This document shows, one piece after another, positions 16,913 through 24,853 of a stretch of 64,000 bases of DNA. Under the pieces are notes generated by a model. It was not told the origin of the DNA, did no database searches, and saw only the letters and a list, made by a program, of their open reading frames with translations. The stretch spans positions 1 to 64,000 of the forward strand of contig CAYRGG010000017.1 of the NCBI GenBank assembly GCA_964423745.1, read 5' to 3'. Position 1 is the stretch's first letter. Each line of letters starts with the position of its first letter. This DNA comes from CAYRGG01 sp964423745 (lineage in GTDB: Bacteria; Pseudomonadota; Gammaproteobacteria; Competibacterales; Competibacteraceae). The position numbers and the translations under genes were made by a program.

Positions 16913-17272
16913 ATGACACAACATCGGTTTATGGCTAATAACAATAATCTTGCTTTAACATCTGAGACCCTGCATTTGGAGAACGAACGCTTTCGTCACA
17001 CCGGTGGGGTTAGTTGCAACAACAACAAGGTCGGTTTTCAATCGGCTTTTTTAGATCGCGCTACAGGAAATATCTATGTTTCCCGGGATGCCGATGGAGA
17101 ACCAGCGCCGGTCCATCTGTTGAGCGGTTTACCGGATGAATTAGTGATTCAGCGGGATCCAGGTGGCCGACCCATTGCGATTAAAGAAACGGTAATTGCA
17201 GGTTTTATACACGCGGAAAACTTTTACACCCGGGAGCAGGTGGCTCACGTATTGAGAGGCTTGGTGTTTTGA
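16913..17272 (+). CDS. Conserved-looking protein of unknown function (119 aa)
   Basis: I do not recognise a characterised family. The protein is soluble, with no signal peptide or membrane segment. An Asn-rich N-terminus is followed by a compact region with 'FQSAFLDRATGNIYVSRDADG', 'HLLSGLPDELV', 'GFIHAENFYTREQVAH' (about residues 42-112). That patterning resembles short hypothetical proteins of proteobacteria. Starts at 16913 or 16931 are both possible and neither has a strong ribosome site. It lies between the regulator and porG, with candidate operators on both sides, so a role linked to lactate or pyruvate metabolism is plausible but not shown. Confidence 0.65.
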   Translation: MTQHRFMANNNNLALTSETLHLENERFRHTGGVSCNNNKVGFQSAFLDRATGNIYVSRDADGEPAPVHLLSGLPDELVIQRDPGGRPIAIKETVIAGFIHAENFYTREQVAHVLRGLVF

Positions 17273-17416
17273 AGCGCCGGACACAATCGTCAGTAAATTT
17301 TGAGTTAAATCAACGTATCTTATTTTTTATTATTTAAGCTTACACACTAACAACAATAACGCTACACCATGGCAAATTTAGCCATGATGTAGGCCCCTTC
17401 CAACCACATGTTTTTC

Positions 17417-17445
17417 TGATCAGTCAGACCGATCATGCATCGGTC
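17417..17445. promoter_or_regulatory. Overlapping dyads upstream of porG
   Basis: Two dyads overlap. TGATCAGTCAGACCGATCA (17417-17435) has one mismatched pair and carries a GTCAGACC core as at 16768. GACCGAT (17427-17433) and ATCGGTC (17439-17445) form a perfect 7-bp repeat with a 5-nt gap. They end 47 bp before the porG start. A short CCCACT/AGTGGG hairpin (17461-17474) sits between them and the ribosome site. Together they look like the control region of the por operon. Confidence 0.5.
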
Positions 17446-17492
17446 GGCATTTCAGTTTTTCCCACTGAAGTGGGTTGCAAAGGAGGATTTCC

Positions 17493-18056
17493 ATGTTTCA
17501 GATCCGTATCCATGGCCGTGGTGGCCAGGGGGTAGTATCCGCATCCGAAATGATGTCGATAGCTGCCTTCTATAATGACCGCTATTCCATGTCATTTCCC
17601 AGCTTTGGTTCAGAACGAATGGGTGCGCCTGTGATGGCTTTTGTGCGTATCGACGATAAAGAAATCGAATTGCGCGAGCCGGTTATGGATCCCGATTTGC
17701 TGATTATTCAAGATTCCACCTTATTTCAAGCTATCGATGTTTTCTCTGGTCTTAAACCCGATGGCTATGTGCTGATTAACAGTCGCAAATCTGCCGAAAT
17801 GTTGGGTGTTGAAGAGGCTGTCAAACATTTACCCGAAGGTCATGTGGTTAGCGTTCCCGCCACTGATTTGGCCCTGAAATATCTCAAACGTTCGACTCCC
17901 AATACGGTGTTGTTAGGGGCCTTTACGGCGCTCCGAGAAGACTTATTTGATATGAGCGGGGTAGAAAAAGCAATCCTTGAGAAATTCCCTGGCAAGATGG
18001 GGGAAATGAACATCGCCGCGGCTAAGGCAGCTTATAAGACCGTCAAGGCCCACTAA
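17493..18056 (+). CDS. porG: Pyruvate:ferredoxin oxidoreductase gamma subunit (187 aa)
   Basis: Gamma subunit of the 2-oxoacid:ferredoxin oxidoreductase superfamily, which decarboxylates pyruvate to acetyl-CoA while reducing ferredoxin. The N-terminal 'RIHGRGGQGVVSAS' (about residues 4-17) is the family signature, and 'SFGSERMGAPV' follows. The ATG at 17493 has a perfect AGGAGG site upstream. The four-subunit architecture (G, A, B, and a ferredoxin-bearing D partner) is seen across the next four genes. Pyruvate is inferred from the PdhR-like regulator and lactate genes; ketoisovalerate or another 2-oxoacid cannot be excluded. Confidence 0.92.
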   Translation: MFQIRIHGRGGQGVVSASEMMSIAAFYNDRYSMSFPSFGSERMGAPVMAFVRIDDKEIELREPVMDPDLLIIQDSTLFQAIDVFSGLKPDGYVLINSRKSAEMLGVEEAVKHLPEGHVVSVPATDLALKYLKRSTPNTVLLGAFTALREDLFDMSGVEKAILEKFPGKMGEMNIAAAKAAYKTVKAH

Positions 18057-18074
18057 CGGAGGAAGATAAAGCTT

Positions 18075-19331
18075 ATGTTACAACAAATCGATGGTTCCTT
18101 TGCGGTCGCCGAAGCGGTGGGCCTGTGTCGGCCGGACGTGGTGTCCTGTTATCCCATCACACCGCAAACCCATATTGTCGAGCATTTAGGTGAATTGGTG
18201 AAAGCCGGTGATTTACCCGGTTGCCAATTCTTAAATACAGAATCTGAATTCGGCGCCATGAGTCTATGTATCGGGTCGTCAGCAGCAGGGGCGCGCACCT
18301 ATACGGCGACAGCTAGCCAAGGTTTATTGTTTATGATGGAAGCCGTCTATAACGCCTCGGGTATGGGCTTACCTATCGTCATGACCCTAGGTAACCGAGC
18401 CATTGGCGCACCCATCAATATTTGGAATGACCAAACCGATGCCATGTCCGCCCGTGACGCCGGTTGGATTCAGCTGTTTGTGGAAAGCAATCAGGAAGCG
18501 GTGGATGTTCATATTCAGGCGTTTAAACTGGCTGAAGCGTTGAGCTTACCTGTTATGGTCTGCATGGACGGTTTTATCCTCACCCACTCTTACACGCGCA
18601 TCGACATGCCTACCCAGGAACAGGTGGATCAATTTTTACCGGCTTTTCAACCGCGTCAGATGTTAGATCCCGCCGATCCGGTTTCCATGGGTACCATGGT
18701 GGGACCCGAAGCGTTCACCGAGGTACGTTATCTGGCCCACTACAAACAAATGGAAGCTTTGGAACTGATTCCGAAACTGGCCAAGGAATACGACGACATC
18801 GTGGGTCGCGACTCCGGTGGATTACTTAAATCTTACAACGCCGAGGATGCGGAGACCATTGTCGTCACCATGGGTTCCATCATTGGCACCATGAAGGAGG
18901 TGCTCACGCCCATGCGCGAAGAGGGTGTCTCCATCGGTGCGGTTACCGTGCGTTCGTTCCGGCCCTTCCCGAAAGACGAATTACGCGCCGCCCTGGCCAA
19001 TGCGAAGCGGGTGATCGTTTTTGAAAAAGCGTTAGCAGTGGGTTTGGGGGGCATCCTGTCCAGTAACGTGCGCTGGGCATTGCGGGGTCTTACGATACCC
19101 GTATATTCGGTGATCGGCGGTTTGGGGGGACGACCCATTACGCGACCTTCTTTACGTAATCTATTTGAAAACGGGGTGCAAGATAAATTGGAGGATACCC
19201 ATTTCCTAGATCTCAATATCGATATGGTCAAACGTCAGATCGAACGCGAGCGAGCCCGCTCAGGTTCCGGTCCAGCCGCGGAAAATATTCTGCGGGACAT
19301 CGGCGTCGTTCGTGCTGCGAAAACCGCTTAG
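18075..19331 (+). CDS. porA: Pyruvate:ferredoxin oxidoreductase alpha subunit (418 aa)
   Basis: Alpha subunit with the pyrimidine-binding domain for thiamine diphosphate. Typical sequence includes 'CYPITPQTHIVEHL' near residue 25, 'FLNTESEFGAM' near 55, and 'TATASQGLLFMMEAVY' near 76. A transketolase C-terminal-like domain with 'SFRPFPKDELRAAL' and 'FEKALAVGLGG' follows at about 295-325. It begins 18 nt after porG, with a GGAGGA ribosome site. Length is usual for the four-subunit class. Confidence 0.94.
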   Translation: MLQQIDGSFAVAEAVGLCRPDVVSCYPITPQTHIVEHLGELVKAGDLPGCQFLNTESEFGAMSLCIGSSAAGARTYTATASQGLLFMMEAVYNASGMGLPIVMTLGNRAIGAPINIWNDQTDAMSARDAGWIQLFVESNQEAVDVHIQAFKLAEALSLPVMVCMDGFILTHSYTRIDMPTQEQVDQFLPAFQPRQMLDPADPVSMGTMVGPEAFTEVRYLAHYKQMEALELIPKLAKEYDDIVGRDSGGLLKSYNAEDAETIVVTMGSIIGTMKEVLTPMREEGVSIGAVTVRSFRPFPKDELRAALANAKRVIVFEKALAVGLGGILSSNVRWALRGLTIPVYSVIGGLGGRPITRPSLRNLFENGVQDKLEDTHFLDLNIDMVKRQIERERARSGSGPAAENILRDIGVVRAAKTA

Positions 19332-19351
19332 TTTTATTTAAGGAGTGGGTT

Positions 19352-20350
19352 ATGCCTGAAATTAAAGAAAGTTATCAACGGGTTAAGTTTTATCAAACTG
19401 GCACTTTTACCGCTGGTAATCGGCTTTTGGATGAGAGTCAGCGTACTGCGCAAGCCACCATGGAAAGGGCCAACGCCATCACCTCAGGGCATCGCGCCTG
19501 TCAAGGTTGTGGAGAAGCGCTGGGCGCTCGCTATGCGGTGGATGCAGCCATGCGGGCCACCAACAACCAACTGGTCGCCGCCAATGCCACCGGTTGTTTA
19601 GAAGTCTTCACCACCCCTTATCCAGAAACCGCTTGGCAACTGCCTTGGATGCATTCGCTATTTGGCAATGCGCCCGCGGTGGCATCTGGTATCGCCGCGG
19701 CCCTTAAAGCAAAAGGTCGCACGGATATCCGTGTGTTAGCCCAGGGCGGCGATGGTGGCACCACCGACATCGGTATGGGTTGTCTGTCAGGCATGTTCGA
19801 CCGCAATGACGATGTGCTCTATGTTTGTTACAACAATCAGGCTTATATGAATACCGGCGTACAACGCTCTAGCCAGACCCCGGGTGCTGCCCGCACCGCT
19901 ACCACCATGCCGGTGGGAAACGAGCCAGGCAGCCCCTTCGGCACGGGTAAGTCCGTGCCCGCCATCGCCATGGCCCATAATATTCCCTATGTGGCGACGG
20001 CATCCATCCACGATCTTCACGATTTGGAATACAAGGTGCAAAAAGCCATGACGTTTCATGGCGCCCGTTACATCGAAGTGTTTGTAACTTGTCCTTTAGG
20101 TTGGGGCTCCAAACCCGGTGATACCATCAAAGTAGCCCGACTCGCGGTAGAGACCGGCTTGTATCCTCTGTTTGAAGCAGAGCATGGCGAGGTGACCGGC
20201 GTTTCCAAGATCCGTCGACCATGCCCTGTGGAGAACTACTTAAAAATACAGCGGCGCTTCGCCCATGTTTTCAAACCCGGTAATGAATGGCAGCTGGAAC
20301 AGATCCAAGCCACTGCAGACCGCAATATTCGCAAATACGGCCTCATTTAA
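19352..20350 (+). CDS. porB: Pyruvate:ferredoxin oxidoreductase beta subunit (332 aa)
   Basis: Beta subunit carrying the thiamine diphosphate and a proximal 4Fe-4S cluster. The cysteines are in 'RACQGCGEALG' (about residues 49-59), 'NATGCLEVF' (about 77) and 'VFVTCPLGW' (about 249). The TPP motif reads 'GGDGGTTDIGMG' followed about 25 residues later by 'YNNQAYMNTG'. It follows porA by 20 nt and precedes the GltD-ferredoxin fusion by 15 nt, all with strong ribosome sites, so the four genes form one operon. Confidence 0.94.
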   Translation: MPEIKESYQRVKFYQTGTFTAGNRLLDESQRTAQATMERANAITSGHRACQGCGEALGARYAVDAAMRATNNQLVAANATGCLEVFTTPYPETAWQLPWMHSLFGNAPAVASGIAAALKAKGRTDIRVLAQGGDGGTTDIGMGCLSGMFDRNDDVLYVCYNNQAYMNTGVQRSSQTPGAARTATTMPVGNEPGSPFGTGKSVPAIAMAHNIPYVATASIHDLHDLEYKVQKAMTFHGARYIEVFVTCPLGWGSKPGDTIKVARLAVETGLYPLFEAEHGEVTGVSKIRRPCPVENYLKIQRRFAHVFKPGNEWQLEQIQATADRNIRKYGLI

Positions 20351-20365
20351 GGAGGGTTACCCTTT

Positions 20366-21997
20366 ATGCAACAACAAAAGCCCTTTGCCGTCACTCTTGA
20401 TCCGGCTACCAGTTTAATTAATCACACCGGCAGCTGGCGTACTGAACGCCCGGTCTACGTGAGCCGACTGCCCCCCTGTAACCATGCCTGTCCCGCCGGC
20501 GAGAATATTCAAGCCTGGCTAGCCTTAGCCGAAGAGGGTAAATACGAAGATGCTTGGCGACAGATCATGGATGACAATCCATTTCCTGCTGTCATGGGTC
20601 GGGCCTGCTATCATCCCTGTGAAAGCGCTTGTAACCGGCAACAGGTGGACGAATCCGTGGGTATCAACTCCGTGGAGCGTTTTCTGGGCGATCAAGCCCT
20701 CATGTACGAATGGAAAATGACCCCCGGCGCCAGCACCGGTAAACGGGTTATGGTGGTGGGCGGCGGTCCCGGTGGTTTAGCGGCTGCTTATCATCTGCGG
20801 CGTCTCGGTCATGAGGTGACTGTTTTTGAAGCTTCGCCTAAAGCCGGTGGCATGATTCGCTATGGCATTCCTAAATACCGTATGCCCCGGGAAAAGCTCA
20901 CCGCTGAAATCGCCCGTCTAGAAGCTATGGGTATTGAGATTAAATGCAATAGCCCGGTGGACGATGTGGTGAAAGCCAAGCAAGACGGTAATTTCGATGC
21001 CGTGTTCCTGGCCGTCGGCGCCCAATTACCCCGTTATACCGACGTGCAAACCGAAGCTGGCAGCGTGCCGGTACTAAATGCCCTGGAAGTATTGCGGGAC
21101 GCTGAATTGGATAATCCTACCAAACTGCACGGCCGGGTGGTAGTGTATGGCGGGGGTAATACGGCCGTGGACGTGGCCCGTACCGCCATCCGCTATGGTG
21201 TTCGTAAGGCCACCGTGGTGGTGATCGAAGCCCGCGAGCATATGCCAGCCCATAAATTTGAGGTGAGCGAAGCTTTGGAAGAAGGGGTGGAAATCGTCAA
21301 CCTGCGGGCGCTGCGGCAAGTCAATGGTAATCTTGTTACCTTGGAGAAAATGGCTTCCACCAATGAGCGTTGGCCCCGGCCTACAGGTGAACTGGAGACG
21401 ATAGAAGCCGATGTGGTGGTGCAGGCTATCGGTCAAACGGTTAATGTGGATACCTTACAAAAAATCCCGGGTGTTAAGATCGAAGACGCCGTGGTGCAAG
21501 TGGACGATGTCATGGGCGCTGGCACTGAGGGTATTTTTGCCGGAGGCGATATGGTGCCTTCCATTCGCACAGTGACCGTTTCCATTGGTCATGGCAAAAA
21601 AGCCGCTCGCTGTATCGATGCCTATCTCAAGGGTACCCAATATGTACCCCCAGCGAAGGATGAGTTGGCCAAATTCGAGTACTTAGAGACCTGGTATTAC
21701 TCAGATGCGCCTCGTACCCATCGACCCCGTTTAGATGTGGTCCGGCGCACCACGGGTTTTGCTGAAATCGTCGGTAATTTGGATCAAGAAACCGCCGCTT
21801 TCGAAGCACGCCGCTGTATGTCCTGTGGCAACTGTTTTGAATGTGATAACTGTTATAGCGTCTGTCCCGATAATGCCATTACTAAATTGGGTCCAGGCAA
21901 GGGATTTGATTTCAAGTACGACTACTGCAAGGGTTGCTCCTTGTGCGAAAGCGAGTGCCCCTGTGGGGCCATCAAGATGATTCCTGAAGAAAATTAA
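20366..21997 (+). CDS. GltD-like NAD(P)-binding flavoprotein fused to 2x[4Fe-4S] ferredoxin (543 aa), PorD-type
   Basis: The N-terminal Fe-S region (cysteines in 'PPCNHACPAGENIQ' and 'GRACYHPCESACNR') and tandem dinucleotide folds ('GGGPGGLAAAYHLRRLG' near 132, 'VYGGGNTAVDVA' near 262) match the glutamate synthase small subunit. The last 60 residues are a bacterial two-cluster ferredoxin with 'CMSCGNCFECDNCYSVCP' and 'CKGCSLCESECPCG'. As the terminal gene of porGAB, it can take the place of PorD and join pyruvate-derived electrons to NAD(P). Direction of flow (NADPH production or reverse use) is not visible. A stand-alone glutamate synthase subunit is unlikely, since no gltB is nearby. Confidence 0.9.
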   Translation: MQQQKPFAVTLDPATSLINHTGSWRTERPVYVSRLPPCNHACPAGENIQAWLALAEEGKYEDAWRQIMDDNPFPAVMGRACYHPCESACNRQQVDESVGINSVERFLGDQALMYEWKMTPGASTGKRVMVVGGGPGGLAAAYHLRRLGHEVTVFEASPKAGGMIRYGIPKYRMPREKLTAEIARLEAMGIEIKCNSPVDDVVKAKQDGNFDAVFLAVGAQLPRYTDVQTEAGSVPVLNALEVLRDAELDNPTKLHGRVVVYGGGNTAVDVARTAIRYGVRKATVVVIEAREHMPAHKFEVSEALEEGVEIVNLRALRQVNGNLVTLEKMASTNERWPRPTGELETIEADVVVQAIGQTVNVDTLQKIPGVKIEDAVVQVDDVMGAGTEGIFAGGDMVPSIRTVTVSIGHGKKAARCIDAYLKGTQYVPPAKDELAKFEYLETWYYSDAPRTHRPRLDVVRRTTGFAEIVGNLDQETAAFEARRCMSCGNCFECDNCYSVCPDNAITKLGPGKGFDFKYDYCKGCSLCESECPCGAIKMIPEEN

Positions 21998-22021
21998 TCT
22001 TCTTTTTAGTTGATTATAAAA

Positions 22022-22051
22022 AGGCGGATTAGCTTGCAAGCTAATCCGCCT
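22022..22051. terminator. Bidirectional rho-independent terminator
   Basis: A perfect 15-bp palindrome (AGGCGGATTAGCTTG and its complement) lies between the por operon and the convergent CBS gene. Reading minus, it is followed by TTTTTAT, a good U-tract for the CBS transcript. Reading plus, GTCTTATTT follows, so the por operon is likely ended here too. Confidence 0.88.
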
Positions 22052-22105
22052 GTCTTATTTAAGTAAGTTACCTAGTTTTGTTTTGAAACACCCTTTGTTA
22101 CAAAA

Positions 22106-22651
22106 CTAAAAAATCTTTACTTCGGCAGGTTCGGCTTCCCCCGACTTAAGCACAGTATGAACTTCTCTAAAGACGTCACTCAGCCGTAGAATACCCACCG
22201 CTTTTTTGTCTCTGTTGACCAATAAGGACAGATGATGGCCTGTTATCAATCGGTGTAATGCCTGATCTAAAGACGCGGTTTCGTCGATGTATTCCCCCTC
22301 GTTTACTTTTTCCAGTAAGTCTTTTGCCTTAACGGATTTAGCCCGTTCGATAACATTCTGCAGGGGTTTTTCCCAAAGACCATAATCTTCGACCATCGCT
22401 AACGCATCCACTTGTCGACCATACTGGGGATTGAGTCCTTTAATGGCATCCCACATGGACAACTTACCGATGATGTTATTGTTTTGATCCATGATTAATA
22501 GCGCCCGATCCCGGGGTCTAAAGGGATCTGCTGCTTCTTGCGGTTTATGCAGTGCGTTTTCTAGCGCCAAAATAGCCTCAAAAAGGGAGGCGTCTTCCGA
22601 AACATGGGAATAGGCATCTAAAGGCACCATCAAATCGCGTACAATTTTCAT
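22106..22651 (-). CDS. Two-CBS-domain protein (181 aa)
   Basis: The protein consists of a CBS pair: the first from 'VRDLMVPLDAYSHV' (residue 4) to 'GKLSMWDAIKGL' (about 73), the second from 'AKDLLEK..EYIDETASL' (about 110) to 'VGILRLSDVFREV' (about 165). Such modules bind adenosine nucleotides and act as energy sensors. There is no attached catalytic or DNA-binding domain. It is monocistronic, between the por operon and the TRAP operon, so it may tune either, but nothing in the sequence proves that. Confidence 0.88.
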   Translation of the reverse strand: MKIVRDLMVPLDAYSHVSEDASLFEAILALENALHKPQEAADPFRPRDRALLIMDQNNNIIGKLSMWDAIKGLNPQYGRQVDALAMVEDYGLWEKPLQNVIERAKSVKAKDLLEKVNEGEYIDETASLDQALHRLITGHHLSLLVNRDKKAVGILRLSDVFREVHTVLKSGEAEPAEVKIF

Positions 22652-22973
22652 TAAAACCTCATACTTTTTTTGTGAATATCGATTTTGTTGTTAAGCATTT
22701 TAGTTCGCTGCTGTCCATTCTGCCACTCTCGTTCAACAATGCCGAGCTTTATTTATTTAGCAATCGCGTTTTCTTGAATTTCCTCATTCCGGTAATACAA
22801 TCATTGAGTAGTACGATTGCGATACCCCATCCATAAATCGTACCTGTCTATTTTAATTTATAACTAGTTAACAATAATTTATCAACTGTTTACGACCACT
22901 ACCTACACTTTTTTGATAGCTGGTATGACCGCCAGCTTATCGATTGCAGTTACCCGCGGAGGATTTTCTAATA
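22652..22973. promoter_or_regulatory. Divergent control region between CBS gene and TRAP operon
   Basis: This 320-bp AT-rich stretch holds no gene. TGGTATGACC at 22921-22930 matches 10 of 11 positions of a TGGTNNNACCA FadR/PdhR-type site. It lies about 45 bp before the dctP start, suggesting the TRAP operon might belong to the same regulon as lld and por. The match is weaker than at 15675 and 16768. A GGAGG ribosome site sits at 22958. Confidence 0.35.
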
Positions 22974-24131
22974 ATGAAATATTTAAAATGGTTACTTGTG
23001 TCTTTTATAGCGACGACTATTGTCGCTTTGCCCCAGTCGTTTGCCGCTAAACGGGAAAAGTTTGGCGAGGATACCCGCCACGAAGAGGTCAAAAGAGAAC
23101 TCAGAACCATCGACACCTCTGATGAGAAAGTGCGCTGGAAGATGGTCATGCCCTGGTCCAAGGGACTGCTTTTTTACGATATGGCCCAGCATTTTGCGGA
23201 TACGGTAAAGCTTGCCTCTGGGGGTCGGCTGGATATCAAGCTGTTTTCGGCGGGGGAGTTGGTAGGCGCTTTTGAAAGCTTTGACGCGGTAAGCAAAGGT
23301 TCCGCCCAGATCGGTCACGATTGGCCGGGTTATTGGAAAGGTAAAAACGAAGCCTTTGTGGCTTTCGCCTCGGTTCCTTTTGGACTCGATACCGAGGGTT
23401 ACAATATTTGGCTATACGAGCGGGGCGGATTGGAAATGATGCAAGATCTCTATGGCCGTTATAACCTCTATGCGTTGCCAGGGGGTAATGGTGGTCAGGA
23501 GATGGGCTTATTCTCTAATAAGCGGGCTACTAAATTGGAGGACTTTAAGGGTTTGCGAGTGCGCACACCGGGTTGGTTTATGGATATCATGAACGATCTT
23601 GGGGCCAGTGTTTCTCCATTGCCCGGTGGCGAGGTTTACCTGGCTTTGGAACGCGGCGTGATCGACGCGGCTGAATTCAGCGCACCTGCCATCAATTATC
23701 CCATGGGGTTTGATGAAATCACCAAGTACGTTATTCAGCCTGGGGTTCATCAGCCTTCTGTGCAATGCGCCATCTTTATCAATAAAGATGCCTGGGATGA
23801 ACTTCCCGATGACCTAAAATGGATTGTCGATACGGCAGCCAAAGAAACTCAGTTATGGTCTGCCGCTTGGATAGAAAACCTCAATGTGGAGGCTATTCGT
23901 CGCTTTAAAGAAAAGGTGGAATTTGTGCGTATGGATGACGAAACCATCAGTGGTTTTGCCGAACGCACCAAAGAATATCTGGACGATCTAAAGGCTAAGA
24001 ACGCCGATGTAAAAAAGGTGTTGGAATCCCAGGAAGCATTTCGCCAGGATTTTGCAGAATGGCGGGAAATACGCAGCGGCCTAGCGCCTTGGCCCATGGA
24101 AGAATTTGTTAAAGGCAAACATCTGCAATAG
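22974..24131 (+). CDS. dctP: TRAP transporter periplasmic binding protein, TakP-like DctP (385 aa)
   Basis: Periplasmic solute-binding subunit of a tripartite ATP-independent transporter. The start at 22974 (MKYLKWLLV...) gives a typical signal peptide ending near 'FAAKRE'. Features include 'LRVRTPGWFMDIM' (about residues 196-208), whose arginine binds the substrate carboxylate, and 'PLPGGEVYLALERGVIDAAE' (about 218-237). These match the TakP group, which binds 2-oxoacids or lactate. With lactate and pyruvate genes close by, such a substrate is likely. The preceding in-frame TTG at 22944 was rejected as the start. It is followed by a palindromic repeat and then dctQ and dctM. Confidence 0.92.
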   Translation: MKYLKWLLVSFIATTIVALPQSFAAKREKFGEDTRHEEVKRELRTIDTSDEKVRWKMVMPWSKGLLFYDMAQHFADTVKLASGGRLDIKLFSAGELVGAFESFDAVSKGSAQIGHDWPGYWKGKNEAFVAFASVPFGLDTEGYNIWLYERGGLEMMQDLYGRYNLYALPGGNGGQEMGLFSNKRATKLEDFKGLRVRTPGWFMDIMNDLGASVSPLPGGEVYLALERGVIDAAEFSAPAINYPMGFDEITKYVIQPGVHQPSVQCAIFINKDAWDELPDDLKWIVDTAAKETQLWSAAWIENLNVEAIRRFKEKVEFVRMDDETISGFAERTKEYLDDLKAKNADVKKVLESQEAFRQDFAEWREIRSGLAPWPMEEFVKGKHLQ

Positions 24132-24162
24132 CTCGAACGCAAGGTGGAGAGGCTAAATTGTA

Positions 24163-24266
24163 GGACTTGCGCAGCTCGTTCCAGAGGACGCCGTAAACAC
24201 CTCCCTGTGAGCTTGACGACGGCCTTCCAGGCCGTCGACACCTCTTTCACGAGCTACCCCAAGCTC
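24163..24266. repeat. Palindromic interspersed repeat, family 1 copy A
   Basis: This 104-bp element is closely similar to 39426-39535. Outer arms (GGACTT...AGCTCGT and ACGAGCT...AAGCTC) are complementary. An inner hairpin GACGGC...GCCGTC is embedded, and a conserved GACGCCGTAAACAC lies on the left side. It is non-coding and sits between dctP and dctQ, so the TRAP mRNA would contain a long stem here. It shows no transposase and fits a MITE-like or REP-like family. Confidence 0.85.
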
Positions 24267-24323
24267 TTTATGGGTAAGCCCCAAAAGACTCTCCGCTTTT
24301 TTTCTCTGGAGAAGGAAGGTGAT

Positions 24324-24824
24324 ATGGTTCGCATCGACGGGATTATCGACACCTTAAATGAACAGGTCGGTTATTATAGTGCGCTGCTGATTTTTCTTCT
24401 GGTGGGCGTAGTGAGTTATGAAGTGGTCATGCGTTACGGTTTAAATGCCCCTACCCGATGGGCTTTCGAGGCCACCACGCTGCTCTATGGGATACATTTT
24501 ATGTTGGCTTTAGCCTATGCCCATAAACACAACACCCATGTGGCCATCGATGTTTTTGAAGCCCGTTTACCCCATAAGCCCCGGACGCTACTACGCATTG
24601 TAACAAACCTTGTTTTATTCCTGCCTACCGTGGGTTTGCTGGCTGTTTGGTCCATCATCTATGCTAGCGATTCTTGGTCTAACTGGGAGCAAGCGTCTAC
24701 TTCCTGGGCGCCGCCTCTTTATCCCTTCAAAACGATTATGGCCCTGGGTTTTGTGCTGCTGTGGTTGCAAGGGTTTGCCAAACTGATTCAGGATTTTCGA
24801 AATTTGCGTAGCGACAACCGTTAG
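24324..24824 (+). CDS. dctQ: TRAP transporter small permease DctQ (166 aa)
   Basis: Small membrane subunit with four predicted helices (about residues 12-35, 48-70, 88-108, 130-150). The characteristic 'YEVVMRYGLNAPTRWAFE' follows helix 1. The ATG at 24324 has GGAAGGTGAT upstream. A longer frame running upstream to 24144 would pass through the palindromic repeat and encode an unnatural Arg/Ser-rich start, so it is rejected. The spacing of 192 nt from dctP is unusually long for a TRAP operon, owing to the repeat. Confidence 0.9.
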   Translation: MVRIDGIIDTLNEQVGYYSALLIFLLVGVVSYEVVMRYGLNAPTRWAFEATTLLYGIHFMLALAYAHKHNTHVAIDVFEARLPHKPRTLLRIVTNLVLFLPTVGLLAVWSIIYASDSWSNWEQASTSWAPPLYPFKTIMALGFVLLWLQGFAKLIQDFRNLRSDNR

Positions 24825-24853
24825 CATCTATCCTTCGAAAGGAAATAATAATA

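Noticed and set aside
17461..17474. Short CCCACT/AGTGGG hairpin as a riboswitch in front of porG
   Set aside because: It is only six base pairs with almost no loop and shows no known riboswitch core; it may be incidental.
24144..24323. N-terminal extension of DctQ
   Set aside because: The added 60 residues would be encoded by the palindromic repeat; the ATG at 24324 has a good ribosome site and starts the conserved part.
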